Counted from the stretch's first letter, positions 10,451 through 19,106 are shown. The stretch is DNA of 33,594 nt from Polyangiaceae bacterium (GCA_027009115.1 JALVDI010000229.1:1-33594), one strand, 5' to 3'. Notes: generated from the sequence alone by a model not told the origin. Program-made: numbers and translations.

Positions 10451-11602
10451 ATGAACCGAGAGGTTTCGAGTCCGCACCGGGAGGTCCGTCGGATCGCCCG
10501 CGAGGGAGAGGGCGTGCGGATGGTGCAGCGTCCGCTTGCGGCGGCGCACGGTGCCTTGGGCTGGGACTTCCCCGAAGCCGGACTCGAAGCGTCAGGGCGC
10601 TCCCTCGGCGTGTGGCGCAGGCGCGGTGACGGGGTGCGCGAGGACGTCGTGCTCGTCGAGGGGCCCACCGAGGGGGGGCAGATCGTCTCCCTCGACGAGC
10701 TGGCGTCGCAGTGGAGGACCGGGGCCGCGGTCTTCGCCCCCTGGGTGCCCTCGCTGCTCTTCCAGCGGCCGAGCTTTGGGGTCGACGCCTGGGAGGTGGC
10801 CCCGGCGATCCGGCTGCTGCCACTGCGAACGCCGACGCTCCCTCCGGCGACGCACACCAACGCCTTCTTGGTGGGCGACGGCCCTTGCGTGCTCGTCGAG
10901 CCGGCGCCGAGCGATGCATCCGAGCAGGCGGTCCTGCGTCGCTGGCTCGAAGGTGCCCGCGCCGAAGGTCTGGAGATCGTCGCCCTCGTGCCGACGCATC
11001 ATCATCGCGACCACATCGGCGCTCTGGGGCTCGGCGAGGCCCTCGGTCTGCCGATCTGGGCCCACCGGGAGACGGCTTCGCGGATCGATGCGCCTGTGCA
11101 GCGCTGCCTCGACGCGGGCGACACCCTGGAGCTCGGATCGATCCGTCTCGAGGTGCTGCACACCCCCGGGCACGCTCCCGGTCACCTTTGCTTCTTCGAG
11201 CCCGGCTCCCGCACGGCCCTGGTGGGGGACATGGTCGCGGGGGTGGGCACGATCCTCGTCGAACCTGGCGACGGCGATATGAGGCGCTACCTCGACTCGC
11301 TCCGGGAGCTCCGGGGGCTTGGGGCGCGCAAGCTCCTGCCGGCCCATGGTGGCGTGATCGCCGACCCGCCCGCCTGCCTCGATCGCTACCTGGCGCACCG
11401 GGCGATGCGCGAGCAGAGGGTTCTCGGGGCCCTCACGAGCGCTGGCGCCACCCTCGACGAGCTGTTGCCGCACGTCTACGACGACGTGCCGAGGGCGCTC
11501 TGGCCCCTCGCGGCCGCCTCTCTCCGGGCGCACCTCGACAAGCTCGTGGCGGAGGGCCGGGCGCTCCTCGACGGGGCACGATGGCGCGCCCCGGATCGCT
11601 GA
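10451..11602 (+). CDS. Metallo-beta-lactamase-fold hydrolase (LACTB2-like) with extra N-terminal domain
   Basis: The 383-residue product has an unrecognised N-terminal region (residues 1 to about 118; WDFPEAGLEASGRSLGVWRR) followed by a metallo-beta-lactamase domain. The zinc motif is THHHRDHIG (His183, His185, Asp187, His188), followed by HTPGHAPGHLCF, the GDMVAGVGTILVEP strand and a LLPAHGG histidine. The C-terminus (VYDDVPRALWPLAAASLRAHLDKLVAEGRA) looks like the winged-helix tail of LACTB2-type proteins, which include endoribonucleases and hydrolases. The N-terminal part might be a degenerate Nudix-like domain; this is speculative. The track ORF starts at 9950 inside the GTPase gene; the ATG at 10451 is 5 bases after its stop. 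It converges with the next gene, 14 bases away. Substrate unknown. Confidence 0.87.
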   Translation: MNREVSSPHREVRRIAREGEGVRMVQRPLAAAHGALGWDFPEAGLEASGRSLGVWRRRGDGVREDVVLVEGPTEGGQIVSLDELASQWRTGAAVFAPWVPSLLFQRPSFGVDAWEVAPAIRLLPLRTPTLPPATHTNAFLVGDGPCVLVEPAPSDASEQAVLRRWLEGARAEGLEIVALVPTHHHRDHIGALGLGEALGLPIWAHRETASRIDAPVQRCLDAGDTLELGSIRLEVLHTPGHAPGHLCFFEPGSRTALVGDMVAGVGTILVEPGDGDMRRYLDSLRELRGLGARKLLPAHGGVIADPPACLDRYLAHRAMREQRVLGALTSAGATLDELLPHVYDDVPRALWPLAAASLRAHLDKLVAEGRALLDGARWRAPDR

Positions 11603-11616
11603 GGTTCTCGATGTTC

Positions 11617-14415
11617 TCAAGGGCGCGCGTGGCGTAGGCGGGGCGCGTCGACGGTCCGGACCCGGCCGCCTCGACGGAGGCGCACGCTGGCGGTCACGCC
11701 CGCGGGGCCACGCAAGAGCGCGCGGGCCTGGGACGCGGCGAGCACGGGCTCCCCGTCGATCGCGAGGAGGACGTCGGAGGGTCGCAGCCCCACGCCGCTC
11801 CCGTGCACCTGGGTGACGACGACTTCGTCGCCCCGACGTTCAACCTCGACGGGCACCCCGACGACGAAGCTCGGGACCCGCTCGTGGCTGGGTTCGGCGA
11901 CGCGGGCGTTGGTCACCAGGCGCAGGCTTCGCTCCTCGCCGGCATCGACCCGCACGGGCGCGCTCCGGGCGCGGCCGGCGCTCGGGTGGCTGGCCTCCAG
12001 GACGTGGACCCCCGCGGGCAGCTCCAGTCGGAAGGTCCCATCGGCCGCCGAGCGGGCGGCGGTCCCGTCGTCGGCGGTGACGCGGGCGTCGGGGACAGGG
12101 TCGCCAAGGACGTCGACGACCTCGCCCACCAGCCGAGCGGCAGCCGCGAGGGGCCAGTCGGGAACGCGCGTCAGGGGCTGGCGCAGCTCGATGCTGCGGG
12201 TGGCTTCGAGCAGCCCCGGCCCGGAGGCGCGGAGCTGGTAACGGCCCAGGGGCAGGCGCTCCAGTACGTAGCTCCCGTCGACGCCGCTCGTCGTCACCCG
12301 TGCAGGCCCTTCGTCGGCCTCGGCGCGCAGCTCGACGCCGTCCAGCGGCTCCAGGGACCAGGCGTCGACGACGCGTCCGTGGAGGGCTCCGCCGCGCGGC
12401 AAGACGATACGAAGCTCGCTGCTCGGGTCGGCGACCTCGCCAAGGTCGCGCTGGACGAAGTCCGGGTGGCTGGCGGAGAGCTGGTAGGGGGGCGGCGGAA
12501 GCGCGGCGAAGACGAAGGTGCCGTCCGCCGCCGTCCGCCCACGCCGGACGAGCGGCGAGCGTGGATCCCGCGAGCGCAGCTCCACCTCCGCGTCGGCGAC
12601 GGGGAAGCCCTCGGGATCGAAGACACGCACGGCGAGTTGGTGTAGCTCCGAAGGGACTCGCAGCTCGACCTCGAGGCGCTCCCCCGAACGGCCTTCGACT
12701 CGGAGGCGCGCTGGCGGGAGATCGGCGGGGCGGGCGGTGAGCACGGCGACGCCGACAACGCCCTCGAAGCGAAAGGTTCCGTCGTCTCCGGCGACGAGCG
12801 ATCGCGGCCACGGCTCCAGTTCGCAACGCAGCTCGACGAGGATCGAAGCGAGCGGGAAACCGCGCTCGTCGACGACCCGGCCTTCGAGGCTCGCGCCGTC
12901 CGGCGTCGTCAGACGCAGCGCTCGCACCAGCTCACCCGGCGCCAGCCGCATCGCGCTCCGAGCCGGCGCCAGGCCGGGCGCTTCGACGTGGACTTCGCCC
13001 AGGCCCGGGGGGATCGATTCGAGGACGAAGCGACCGTCGGGGCCGGTGACGGTGCGCGCTCCCGACGCGACGAGGGTGGGCGCGGGTCCGGCGGAGGTCA
13101 GGGCGTCGAGGGGGATGGGCGGCACCGGGCCGGGGACCACGCCGAGCCCGTCACCGGTGGGCCGTGCCGCTGTCGCGGGCCCAAGCCAGAGCACCGTCGC
13201 GCCCGCCACCGGGCGGTCGCGCTCGTCGACGACCCGGCCCTCCACCGTGGCGCCGCGGGTCAGCACCAGGGCGAGGTCGCCGGGGACCACCGTTTCGGCG
13301 CTCGTGGCCAGGTGACCGGGCGCTCGGGCGGTGACCCACCAGGGGCCCGGGAGCAGGCCGTCGACGCGGAAGCGGCCCCGAGTATCGGTGGTGACGTCGA
13401 AGGAGAGCAGCGCCACTCCGTCCCGTCGCACCGACACCTGGGCACCGGCGATGGGCTCGCCTCGTTCGTCGGTGACCTGCCCGGTGAGGCGGTGGGCGGG
13501 GCGCAGCCGCAGGGTGACGAACGCCGCCTCGCCTTCGGCGATGGACAGCCCCTGCACCGGCGGCGCCGCTTCGTCCCCACTCCGCGCGTGGATCTCGTAG
13601 ATGCCGGCCGGCACCTCGCCGAAGCGAAAGCGTCCGTGGGCGTCGGTGGTGGCCACGCGCGGAGGCCAGATGCCGCTGCCCACGAGGCGCACTTCGGCCC
13701 CGCTCGCGAGGCCAGAGCTTGCGAAGACCTGGCCGCTCACCCCTGCCGCAGGCTCGAGGATCAGGGTGAGCTCGTCGTCTCCCGGCAGGACGAGGCGGCG
13801 GGCCTCCGCTCGCCCCTCGGCGCGGGCCCGCAGCGTGAGGGGGGCGTCGGGGAGCGGGGTCAGCACGAAGCGTCCGTCGGCGCCGCTGACCGCTCGCCAC
13901 AGGCCGCCGTTCGGGTCGCTCTCGTCCGAGTGGCTTGCGCCGCTGCTCGGGTCGCCGTCGTGTCGGGTGCCCTCGCGCTCACCGCCCGATGGGCCGTACC
14001 GAAGCTCGATGGTCGCGCCGGCGAGGGGCGCGCCATCGGGCCCCTGCACGAGGCCCCGGAGCGTCCGCCCGCGGCGAAGGACCACCCGAACGGTAGCCTC
14101 GGGACGCGGTGGCAGTGGGACGTTCAGCCGCATGTAGCCCGGCGCCCACGCGCCCAGCAGCTCTCCTTGCCGCGGGACGGTGGCTTCCCCGGCGGCGTCG
14201 GTTTGCGCCGCGTACCTTCCGTCGGGCCAGCGCAGCGTCGCCCCGGCGATGGGGGCGCCCTCCTCGGTCACGATCTGGATGCGCACGGCGGGGTCGGAGC
14301 CGGCGGCGTGGCGAAGGGGCGCTCCCGGCACCGTCAGGAGCGCCAAGGCGACGAGCCCCAGCAGCCCTCCCCAGGCCCCGGGCCGGTCGTGGTCCTGCTG
14401 CGTCGTGGGCTCCAT
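11617..14415 (-). CDS. Envelope protein with many carboxypeptidase-regulatory-like repeats and C-terminal PDZ domain
   Basis: A 932-residue protein beginning with a cytoplasmic tail and one hydrophobic segment (WGGLLGLVALALLTVPGAPL), so membrane-anchored or exported. The body is a chain of roughly nine beta-sandwich modules of the carboxypeptidase-regulatory-like type, recognisable by recurring G.V.D..G.P..GA.V and TD..GRF.....PG motifs (for example VTDERGEPIAGAQVSVRR, VVDERDRPVAGATVLWLG, VVDVLGDPVPDARVTADD). The last 90 residues (VGVPVEVERRGDEVVVTQVHGSGVGLRPSDVLLAIDGEPV) form a PDZ domain. No protease or peptidase motif is present. Such multi-module proteins are abundant in myxobacteria and planctomycetes and are thought to be adhesive or scaffolding. 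The ATG at 14415 is divergent from rluA, 55 bases away. Confidence 0.88.
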   Translation of the reverse strand: MEPTTQQDHDRPGAWGGLLGLVALALLTVPGAPLRHAAGSDPAVRIQIVTEEGAPIAGATLRWPDGRYAAQTDAAGEATVPRQGELLGAWAPGYMRLNVPLPPRPEATVRVVLRRGRTLRGLVQGPDGAPLAGATIELRYGPSGGEREGTRHDGDPSSGASHSDESDPNGGLWRAVSGADGRFVLTPLPDAPLTLRARAEGRAEARRLVLPGDDELTLILEPAAGVSGQVFASSGLASGAEVRLVGSGIWPPRVATTDAHGRFRFGEVPAGIYEIHARSGDEAAPPVQGLSIAEGEAAFVTLRLRPAHRLTGQVTDERGEPIAGAQVSVRRDGVALLSFDVTTDTRGRFRVDGLLPGPWWVTARAPGHLATSAETVVPGDLALVLTRGATVEGRVVDERDRPVAGATVLWLGPATAARPTGDGLGVVPGPVPPIPLDALTSAGPAPTLVASGARTVTGPDGRFVLESIPPGLGEVHVEAPGLAPARSAMRLAPGELVRALRLTTPDGASLEGRVVDERGFPLASILVELRCELEPWPRSLVAGDDGTFRFEGVVGVAVLTARPADLPPARLRVEGRSGERLEVELRVPSELHQLAVRVFDPEGFPVADAEVELRSRDPRSPLVRRGRTAADGTFVFAALPPPPYQLSASHPDFVQRDLGEVADPSSELRIVLPRGGALHGRVVDAWSLEPLDGVELRAEADEGPARVTTSGVDGSYVLERLPLGRYQLRASGPGLLEATRSIELRQPLTRVPDWPLAAAARLVGEVVDVLGDPVPDARVTADDGTAARSAADGTFRLELPAGVHVLEASHPSAGRARSAPVRVDAGEERSLRLVTNARVAEPSHERVPSFVVGVPVEVERRGDEVVVTQVHGSGVGLRPSDVLLAIDGEPVLAASQARALLRGPAGVTASVRLRRGGRVRTVDAPRLRHARP

Positions 14416-14470
14416 GGCGGGTCTGGGTAGAGTCGTCAGCCGCGACGCCCCATGCTACTCGATTCCGTCC

Positions 14471-15520
14471 ATGGCCCGCGTCCCGCCCGGCTGCGACCCC
14501 GACTCGATCGTGCTGACGTTCCCGGTCGCGCGCGAGCACGCCGGCCTTCGTCTGGACCGTTTCATCCAGTCGCGTATTCCCAGGCTCTCGCGGACCCGCG
14601 CCAACCGCATCGTCCGCGCATGCGCGTATCGGGCCGATGGGACCCGCCGGCGAGCCTCGGAGCGGGTGAAGGCCGGCGAGACGGTGCTGCTCGTCCGCCC
14701 GCCGATGAACGAGCCCGCCACCCCGCGCTCTTTCGGGGTGCTCTACGAAGACGACGACGTCCTCGCAGTCTACAAGCCGGCAGGCTTGCCCGTGCACCCA
14801 ACGGCGACTTACCACCGCAACACCCTCTCGTACCTGCTCCGAGAGACCTACGGCGATCCAGCGCCGCAGTTCGCCCACCGCCTCGATCGCGAGACGAGCG
14901 GTGTGGTCGTCTGCGCCAAGCACGCCGCCGCCGAGGTGGCCCTCAAGAGGCGCTTCGAGCGTCGCGAGGTCGGCAAGCGCTACCTCGCGATCGTGCGTGG
15001 CTATCCGCCGGCGAAGGGCGTCATCGACCGACCCCTCGGGTCGGCGCTCAGCGGCCCGCACGTGTGCATGGCGGTGCGAGAGGACGGCGCCCCGGCGCGG
15101 ACCCACTACGAGCGCGTCGACGTCCGAGACGGCGCTGCCCTCGTGCGCCTGAGGCCGGAGTCCGGTCGGCAGCACCAACTACGGGTCCACCTCGCCGCCA
15201 TCGGTTACCCCATCGTCGGTGACAAGCTCTATGGACCGGACGCCGAGGCTCCCTTCGTCGAGCTCATCGAGGAGGGGCCGTCGGACGCGCTCCTGCGGCG
15301 CCTGGGGCACCCGCGGCACGCGCTCCACGCCGAGCGCCTCGAGATCCCCCACCCGCGCACGGGGGCGCCCCTCGTCCTGGAGGCCCCCTTTCCCTGGGAC
15401 CTCGAGCGGCTCTGGGCGAACGCGGGGCGAGCGCTGCGAGGAGAGCCTGCTGTCGGCTGGGATGCGCTGCTGGAGCCGCGGTGGGGGGATCTCCCGGCGC
15501 GCGGGCACGGGCGGCACTGA
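14471..15520 (+). CDS. RluA-family RNA pseudouridine synthase
   Basis: Isomerises specific uridines in rRNA or tRNA. The 349-residue product has an S4-like N-terminal RNA-binding domain (GLRLDRFIQSRIPRLSRTRANRIVR), then the catalytic domain with LAVYKPAGLPVHPT and the signature HRLDRETSGVVVCAK, in which Asp139 is the nucleophile. GRQHQLRVHLAAIGYPIVGDKLYG is the second conserved RluA block and HALHAERLEIPHP the third. The track start at 14180 lies inside the opposite-strand gene. I choose the ATG at 14471 (MARVPPGCDP); an ATG at 14414 is possible but would overlap the divergent start. Which uridine is modified (RluA, RluC or RluD type) cannot be told from the sequence. Confidence 0.92.
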   Translation: MARVPPGCDPDSIVLTFPVAREHAGLRLDRFIQSRIPRLSRTRANRIVRACAYRADGTRRRASERVKAGETVLLVRPPMNEPATPRSFGVLYEDDDVLAVYKPAGLPVHPTATYHRNTLSYLLRETYGDPAPQFAHRLDRETSGVVVCAKHAAAEVALKRRFERREVGKRYLAIVRGYPPAKGVIDRPLGSALSGPHVCMAVREDGAPARTHYERVDVRDGAALVRLRPESGRQHQLRVHLAAIGYPIVGDKLYGPDAEAPFVELIEEGPSDALLRRLGHPRHALHAERLEIPHPRTGAPLVLEAPFPWDLERLWANAGRALRGEPAVGWDALLEPRWGDLPARGHGRH

Positions 15521-15560
15521 GCGCTCGCCCGCGGGCTCATTTGCCGCTAGATCCCCACCG

Positions 15561-16145
15561 ATGCTGCGTCTCGGGACGATCGTGTGGTTGCTCATGGTGG
15601 GCTGTGGGGGAGGACAGCCAGGCCCGACGGTGACTGGAGCGCCGTTGACAGCGGAGGAGGCGCTGCTCTTCGACGATGGGGCCGACTTCGTCGCCGACCC
15701 CGAAGCCTTGGAGGGGCAGTGGCGCCGTGACTGGTCGAGGGAGCTCGACCAGCGAGTACGCCGCAGCGACGTCATCGCCTACGTGACCGTCCAGACCGTT
15801 CGGACCGACACGGACCTCGACCGCCGGCAGACCTATCGCCTCTTCGTGGACGAGCGCCGCACGCTTCTGGGCACCTTCCCCGCCGATCTCGTGCTCCGGA
15901 CGCGGGAAGGCGAGCGAGGCTACGGCACCGTGGAGGGCAGCGAGGGACGGCTGCTCGACCAGGACTTCGTACTCTTCCTCAAGTGGGAGTTGCCCGAGGG
16001 GGCGACGGAACCCGTGCCGCGGTGGCACCTCTCGCCGGGGGCCGACGATGTGAAGGCGCGGGTCGAATACCTCATCGAGCGTCGCCGGGACGTCCAGGTG
16101 CGGGAGCGAGGGCGGATCATCGTCCACGAGCACCGTCCCGAGTGA
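15561..16145 (+). CDS. Lipoprotein, function unknown
   Basis: A 194-residue product with a clear lipoprotein signal (MLRLGTIVWLLMVGC, lipobox LMVGC; the next residues GGGQPG form a flexible tether). The mature part has a segment SDVIAYVTVQTVRTDTDLDRRQTYRLFVDERRTLLG, then DFVLFLKWEL and a charged C-terminal helix (VKARVEYLIERRRDVQVRERG). This resembles lineage-specific myxobacterial lipoproteins without assigned function. The track start at 15219 lies within rluA in another frame; the ATG at 15561 is the natural lipoprotein start. It follows rluA by 40 bases and may be co-transcribed. It converges with the kinase gene, leaving a 73-base gap without a recognisable terminator. Confidence 0.78.
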   Translation: MLRLGTIVWLLMVGCGGGQPGPTVTGAPLTAEEALLFDDGADFVADPEALEGQWRRDWSRELDQRVRRSDVIAYVTVQTVRTDTDLDRRQTYRLFVDERRTLLGTFPADLVLRTREGERGYGTVEGSEGRLLDQDFVLFLKWELPEGATEPVPRWHLSPGADDVKARVEYLIERRRDVQVRERGRIIVHEHRPE

Positions 16146-16218
16146 GCGTTGAGCAAGCTCTGAGCTCTGAGCGGCAGGTGCGGCGGTTGAAGCGGCGAGG
16201 GAAGCGAGCCACGGAGCT

Positions 16219-17430
16219 TCAGGGGCCCCCGGTGCCGTCCTCCGTCGGGTCGTCGAAGTCGGGTCGTGGCGGCGTGACCACGGTCTTGCCGGCGGTCAGT
16301 TCGCCCCACGTGATCTCCGGCGCGAACTCGGCGCTTGCCTGCCCCGAGCCCGCACGGGTGATCCTCGTCGGCCGCGGTGAGAAGCGCGCGTAAGGGGCGT
16401 CCGGTCCCATCGCGTCCGCCAGGAGGTTGCGGCCAAAGTCGTCGGGGACCCCCGTCGGCAGATCGAGAACGTAGTCCTCCAGCAAGCGCAGGTCGGCTTC
16501 GATCTCCGGGGCCCACAGCCGCTTCATGTAGCGGGCCAGGCGGCTGCGCCGATAGCTCGGCTCATGGCGCTTGAGGAAGCCCACCAACGCGTCGCGTAGC
16601 GCGAGAGCGCTCGGATAGCGCTCGCTTCGCTCCCGGGCCATCGAGCGCTCGATGATGCGGGCGAGCGCCGGTGGCAGATGCGGGTTGCGCTGCCGCGGGG
16701 GGACGGGGTTGGCTTCCCGGACCCTGAAGATGAGGTCGATCTCGTTGGCGGCCTGAAAGGGGGGGTGTCCGGTGCACAGCTCGTAGAGCACGCTGCCGGC
16801 GCTGAACACGTCGCTCCGTCGGTCGAGGCGGTGACCGAAGGCCTGCTCCGGCGACATGTACCGGACCTTTCCTTTGATGACGCCGGTCTTCGTTTCGATG
16901 CGGTTGCGCCGCGCCTTGGCGATGCCGAAGTCGCAGATCTTCACCGCCCCGTCATAGCCGAGCAGGACATTGGATGGACTGAAGTCGCGGTGCACCACGC
17001 CCAGGTCCGTCCCGTCCTCGTCGACCGCTACGTGCGCGTGGTGCAGCCCGTCCATGGCGCACGCCATGATGTAGGCGACGTCGGCGTAGCTCAGCCCGAA
17101 CCGGGTCTTGTGGCCCTTCTGGACGGTCGTGCGCAGGTCCCGTCCGTCGACGTACTCCATGGCGATGAGGATGTGCCCCTGCAACTGCACGAGCTCGTAG
17201 ACCTTGGCCACGTTCGGGTGGCGCAGTCGGCTGACGAGCCGGTACTCGTCCTCGAGCATGGCGACGAAGTTGGCGTCCTCGACGTAGTCGGGAAGGAGCT
17301 TCTTGATGGCGACGTCGTGGCGGTAGCCTTCTTCGTCGAAGGTGAAGCCCCGGAAGATCTCCGCCATCCCACCGTAGGCGATGCGGTTCGTGAGGTGGTA
17401 GCGCCCCAGCCGCGTGGTCCGTCTGGCCAC
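16219..17430 (-). CDS. Soluble Hanks-type serine/threonine protein kinase
   Basis: A 403-residue eukaryotic-like kinase. Visible elements: glycine loop IAYGGMAEIFRG, VAIKK with ATP-binding Lys43, catalytic loop HRDFSPSN with Asp149 and Asn154, and DFG at 167-169. An activation segment (TGVIKGKVRYMSPEQ) and substrate-binding SDVFSAGSVLYELCTG follow. The Lys usual in HRDLKPEN is replaced by Ser151, a variant frequent in myxobacterial kinases. After about residue 300 comes a Pro/Asp/Thr-rich tail (TVVTPPRPDFDDPTEDG) with possible phosphorylation sites. There is no transmembrane segment or extracellular sensor, so it is cytosolic. The start is GTG at 17430, close to the glycine loop as expected. 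It lies 41 bases downstream of the lipoprotein gene and probably shares its transcript. Substrates are unknown. Confidence 0.94.
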   Translation of the reverse strand: MARRTTRLGRYHLTNRIAYGGMAEIFRGFTFDEEGYRHDVAIKKLLPDYVEDANFVAMLEDEYRLVSRLRHPNVAKVYELVQLQGHILIAMEYVDGRDLRTTVQKGHKTRFGLSYADVAYIMACAMDGLHHAHVAVDEDGTDLGVVHRDFSPSNVLLGYDGAVKICDFGIAKARRNRIETKTGVIKGKVRYMSPEQAFGHRLDRRSDVFSAGSVLYELCTGHPPFQAANEIDLIFRVREANPVPPRQRNPHLPPALARIIERSMARERSERYPSALALRDALVGFLKRHEPSYRRSRLARYMKRLWAPEIEADLRLLEDYVLDLPTGVPDDFGRNLLADAMGPDAPYARFSPRPTRITRAGSGQASAEFAPEITWGELTAGKTVVTPPRPDFDDPTEDGTGGP

Positions 17431-17471
17431 CAGGAGGAGGGTGCCGCAGCAAGCGAGTCAGCGGCAAGGCT

Positions 17472-18101
17472 TCAGCGCATGCGCAGGTCGAGCCGAGGCT
17501 GCGCGCGGACATCCTCGGCCAGGGGAGAGGCCACTCGCCACGGCGTTCGACCGCCTCCCCGTCCTTCGACGCCCAGGAAGAGGACGCGGCCTTCCCGGCC
17601 TCGCACCAGCGGCGTCACGTCCAGGTAGAGCGGGCGTCCTTCGACGGCCCGCAGGCGCCGGCCACGGGTCGGTCGGCCGAGGCGGGCGGGCCGCAAGCGA
17701 TGACGAACCCAGGCCCCGTCGAAGGGGGTCGAGCGGAACGCTCGGAGGGTCCGCTCGCCGGCGGCGGCCGAGCGAGGGGCGGGGGTCAGCCGCAGCACCG
17801 CGCTGACGACCTCGCCGTCCGGCAAATCGAAGGCGAGGTAGACGCGCCCCTCGGCCGCCCCGCCGAGGATCAGCTCGTCGAAGGGACGCCCCGGTTCGCC
17901 CGGCGCGTCCCGGCGGCTGCCTCCCCAGTCGCGAGGCCGGAGGCGCAGCGCGCGGGCGAAGCGTAGTCCCTCCCGTGGAGCGAGCGGCCGGCACGCCCCG
18001 TCCAGATCGCACACGGCCCCTTCGGCACACGCGCCGCAGGGTGGGCGCCCCGCGCAGCCGAGCGCCCCTAGGGTGAGCGCAAGCGCGATCAGGCGAGCCA
18101 T
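17472..18101 (-). CDS. Lipoprotein with DNRLRE-like beta domain
   Basis: A 209-residue product. The signal MARLIALALTLGALGC has lipobox LGALGC, followed by a short Cys-rich motif (PPCGACAEGAVCDLDGACRPL). The rest is beta-rich and resembles DNRLRE-type adhesive or carbohydrate-binding domains, which share phrases like RVYLAFDLPDGEVVSAVLRLTPA, LYLDVTPLVRG and VLFLGVEG. The resemblance is moderate and based on pattern only. The track merges it with an out-of-frame upstream run to 19058; the ATG at 18101 is the real start. It overlaps the 3' end of the nitrilase-like gene by 13 bases, so the two are probably translationally coupled. Confidence 0.78.
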   Translation of the reverse strand: MARLIALALTLGALGCAGRPPCGACAEGAVCDLDGACRPLAPREGLRFARALRLRPRDWGGSRRDAPGEPGRPFDELILGGAAEGRVYLAFDLPDGEVVSAVLRLTPAPRSAAAGERTLRAFRSTPFDGAWVRHRLRPARLGRPTRGRRLRAVEGRPLYLDVTPLVRGREGRVLFLGVEGRGGGRTPWRVASPLAEDVRAQPRLDLRMR

Positions 18102-19090
18102 GGGGCCTCGACTCGCGCCCGCACGATGGCGGCGTCCGCGGCGGTTCGGCCTACGCGCGGCGCCTCGGCCACGACGCGGACATCGCCGTCGGTCCCTCGC
18201 TCGAGGATCGCGCTGCGTCCCTCGAAGGGCTGCCCGAGGACCTCGCCGCACAGGTGCGCGGTGACCCCGTAACGCACCCCCTCCAGCCTCTGGAGCTCGC
18301 GCTGCAGCCCTTCGAGCGCCCACTGCTCGCGACGAAGGATGGGCTCGCCAGCTCGCCGATGCACCCAGTCGCCGTCCCAGGCCCAGGGGTTGGCCGCTGG
18401 CTGCGCCACGATGTGGGCACCACGCGGGCCGAGGCGGGCCCCGGCTCGCACCCAGTGGGGCTCGTCGTCGGTGTGGGGCACGGCGAAGCCGTCGTAGCAG
18501 ATCAGCGTGGCGAGGCGCCCGACGGACGTCTCGACGACCGGGATGTCCTCGGGGCGGCCCGGCGTCAGCCCAAGCGTGTCTTCGAGGCCGGGCACCAGGT
18601 TGACCTTGCGGGTGCGCCCGAGCACCTCGCCCTGCGGGCCAAAGCTCAGGCTGAGGTTGTAGACGCGGCCGTCGTCGCCATCGGGCAGGAGCGCGCTGCC
18701 GGCGACGACCGTCGCCCCTGCGCGCGCCGCGGCCGCCGAGAAGGTCTCTTCGTAGAGCCCCCGGACGTCGGGTGCCACGGACCTCAGGGCCGCCACCGAG
18801 GGCTTGGGCCGGTCGCGAAGGGCGCGCAGGAAGGCCCTCGGGTTGCGGGCGAGGGCCACCCCCATCCCGAGGGTCGGGCTCCGCAGCCGCTGGCCGAGGG
18901 TGCCCATCGTCGCCAAGAACAGAAACGTTCCGACGTTCTCCGGAAACACGATTAGGGCTGGGACGTCCCCGGCGCTCACGGCGTGGCAGCGGTCCACCGC
19001 ATCGAATACCGCCGCGCGGAAGGCGGCCGGGGAGGAGTACGTCTCGGCGCTCACCCAAGCCTGGACGGCGAAGAGGTCGATGCAGCGCAC
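18089..19090 (-). CDS. Nitrilase-superfamily carbon-nitrogen hydrolase
   Basis: Members cleave amide or nitrile C-N bonds using a Glu-Lys-Cys triad. In this 333-residue protein the triad is visible: Glu51 in VFPENVGTF, Lys162 in GRTRKVNLVP and Cys198 in LICYDGFAVP. The Lys region (NLSLSFGPQGEVLGRTRKVNL) and the Cys strand are both standard for the superfamily. An insert of about 40 residues after the first Glu (RLRSPTLGMGVALARNPRAFLRALRD) is larger than in small amidases. No signal peptide is apparent, so it is probably cytoplasmic. The start is GTG at 19090, 51 bases from the divergent lipoprotein gene. It leads a likely three-gene transcript with a lipoprotein and a kinase. Substrate cannot be predicted. 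Confidence 0.88.
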   Translation of the reverse strand: MRCIDLFAVQAWVSAETYSSPAAFRAAVFDAVDRCHAVSAGDVPALIVFPENVGTFLFLATMGTLGQRLRSPTLGMGVALARNPRAFLRALRDRPKPSVAALRSVAPDVRGLYEETFSAAAARAGATVVAGSALLPDGDDGRVYNLSLSFGPQGEVLGRTRKVNLVPGLEDTLGLTPGRPEDIPVVETSVGRLATLICYDGFAVPHTDDEPHWVRAGARLGPRGAHIVAQPAANPWAWDGDWVHRRAGEPILRREQWALEGLQRELQRLEGVRYGVTAHLCGEVLGQPFEGRSAILERGTDGDVRVVAEAPRVGRTAADAAIVRARVEAPWLA

Positions 19091-19099
19091 CGCTGGAGC

Positions 19100-19106
19100 A
19101 TACTAT
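19100..19106. promoter_or_regulatory. Possible shared -10 element between divergent genes
   Basis: In the 51-base gap between the nitrilase-like and lipoprotein starts, ATACTAT reads TACTAT on the plus strand (19101-19106) and TAGTAT on the minus strand (19100-19105). Both resemble a -10 hexamer, and it is the only AT-rich patch there. Good -35 boxes are not seen on either side. Immediately to the right, GAGCG-CGAGG-CGCTC forms a small inverted repeat, flanked by two copies of CTCGGGAG. Suggestive only. Confidence 0.22.

Noticed and set aside
11603-11616. Possible terminator between the MBL and PDZ genes
   Set aside because: Only 14 bases with no hairpin or T-run.
12988-14430. 480-residue plus-strand ORF opposite the carboxypeptidase-regulatory/PDZ gene
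   Set aside because: No domains; the minus strand carries regular repeated modules over the same bases.
16146-16218. AGCTCTGAGCTCTGAGC repeat as a terminator
   Set aside because: Stem of only five bases with a one-base loop and no T-run.
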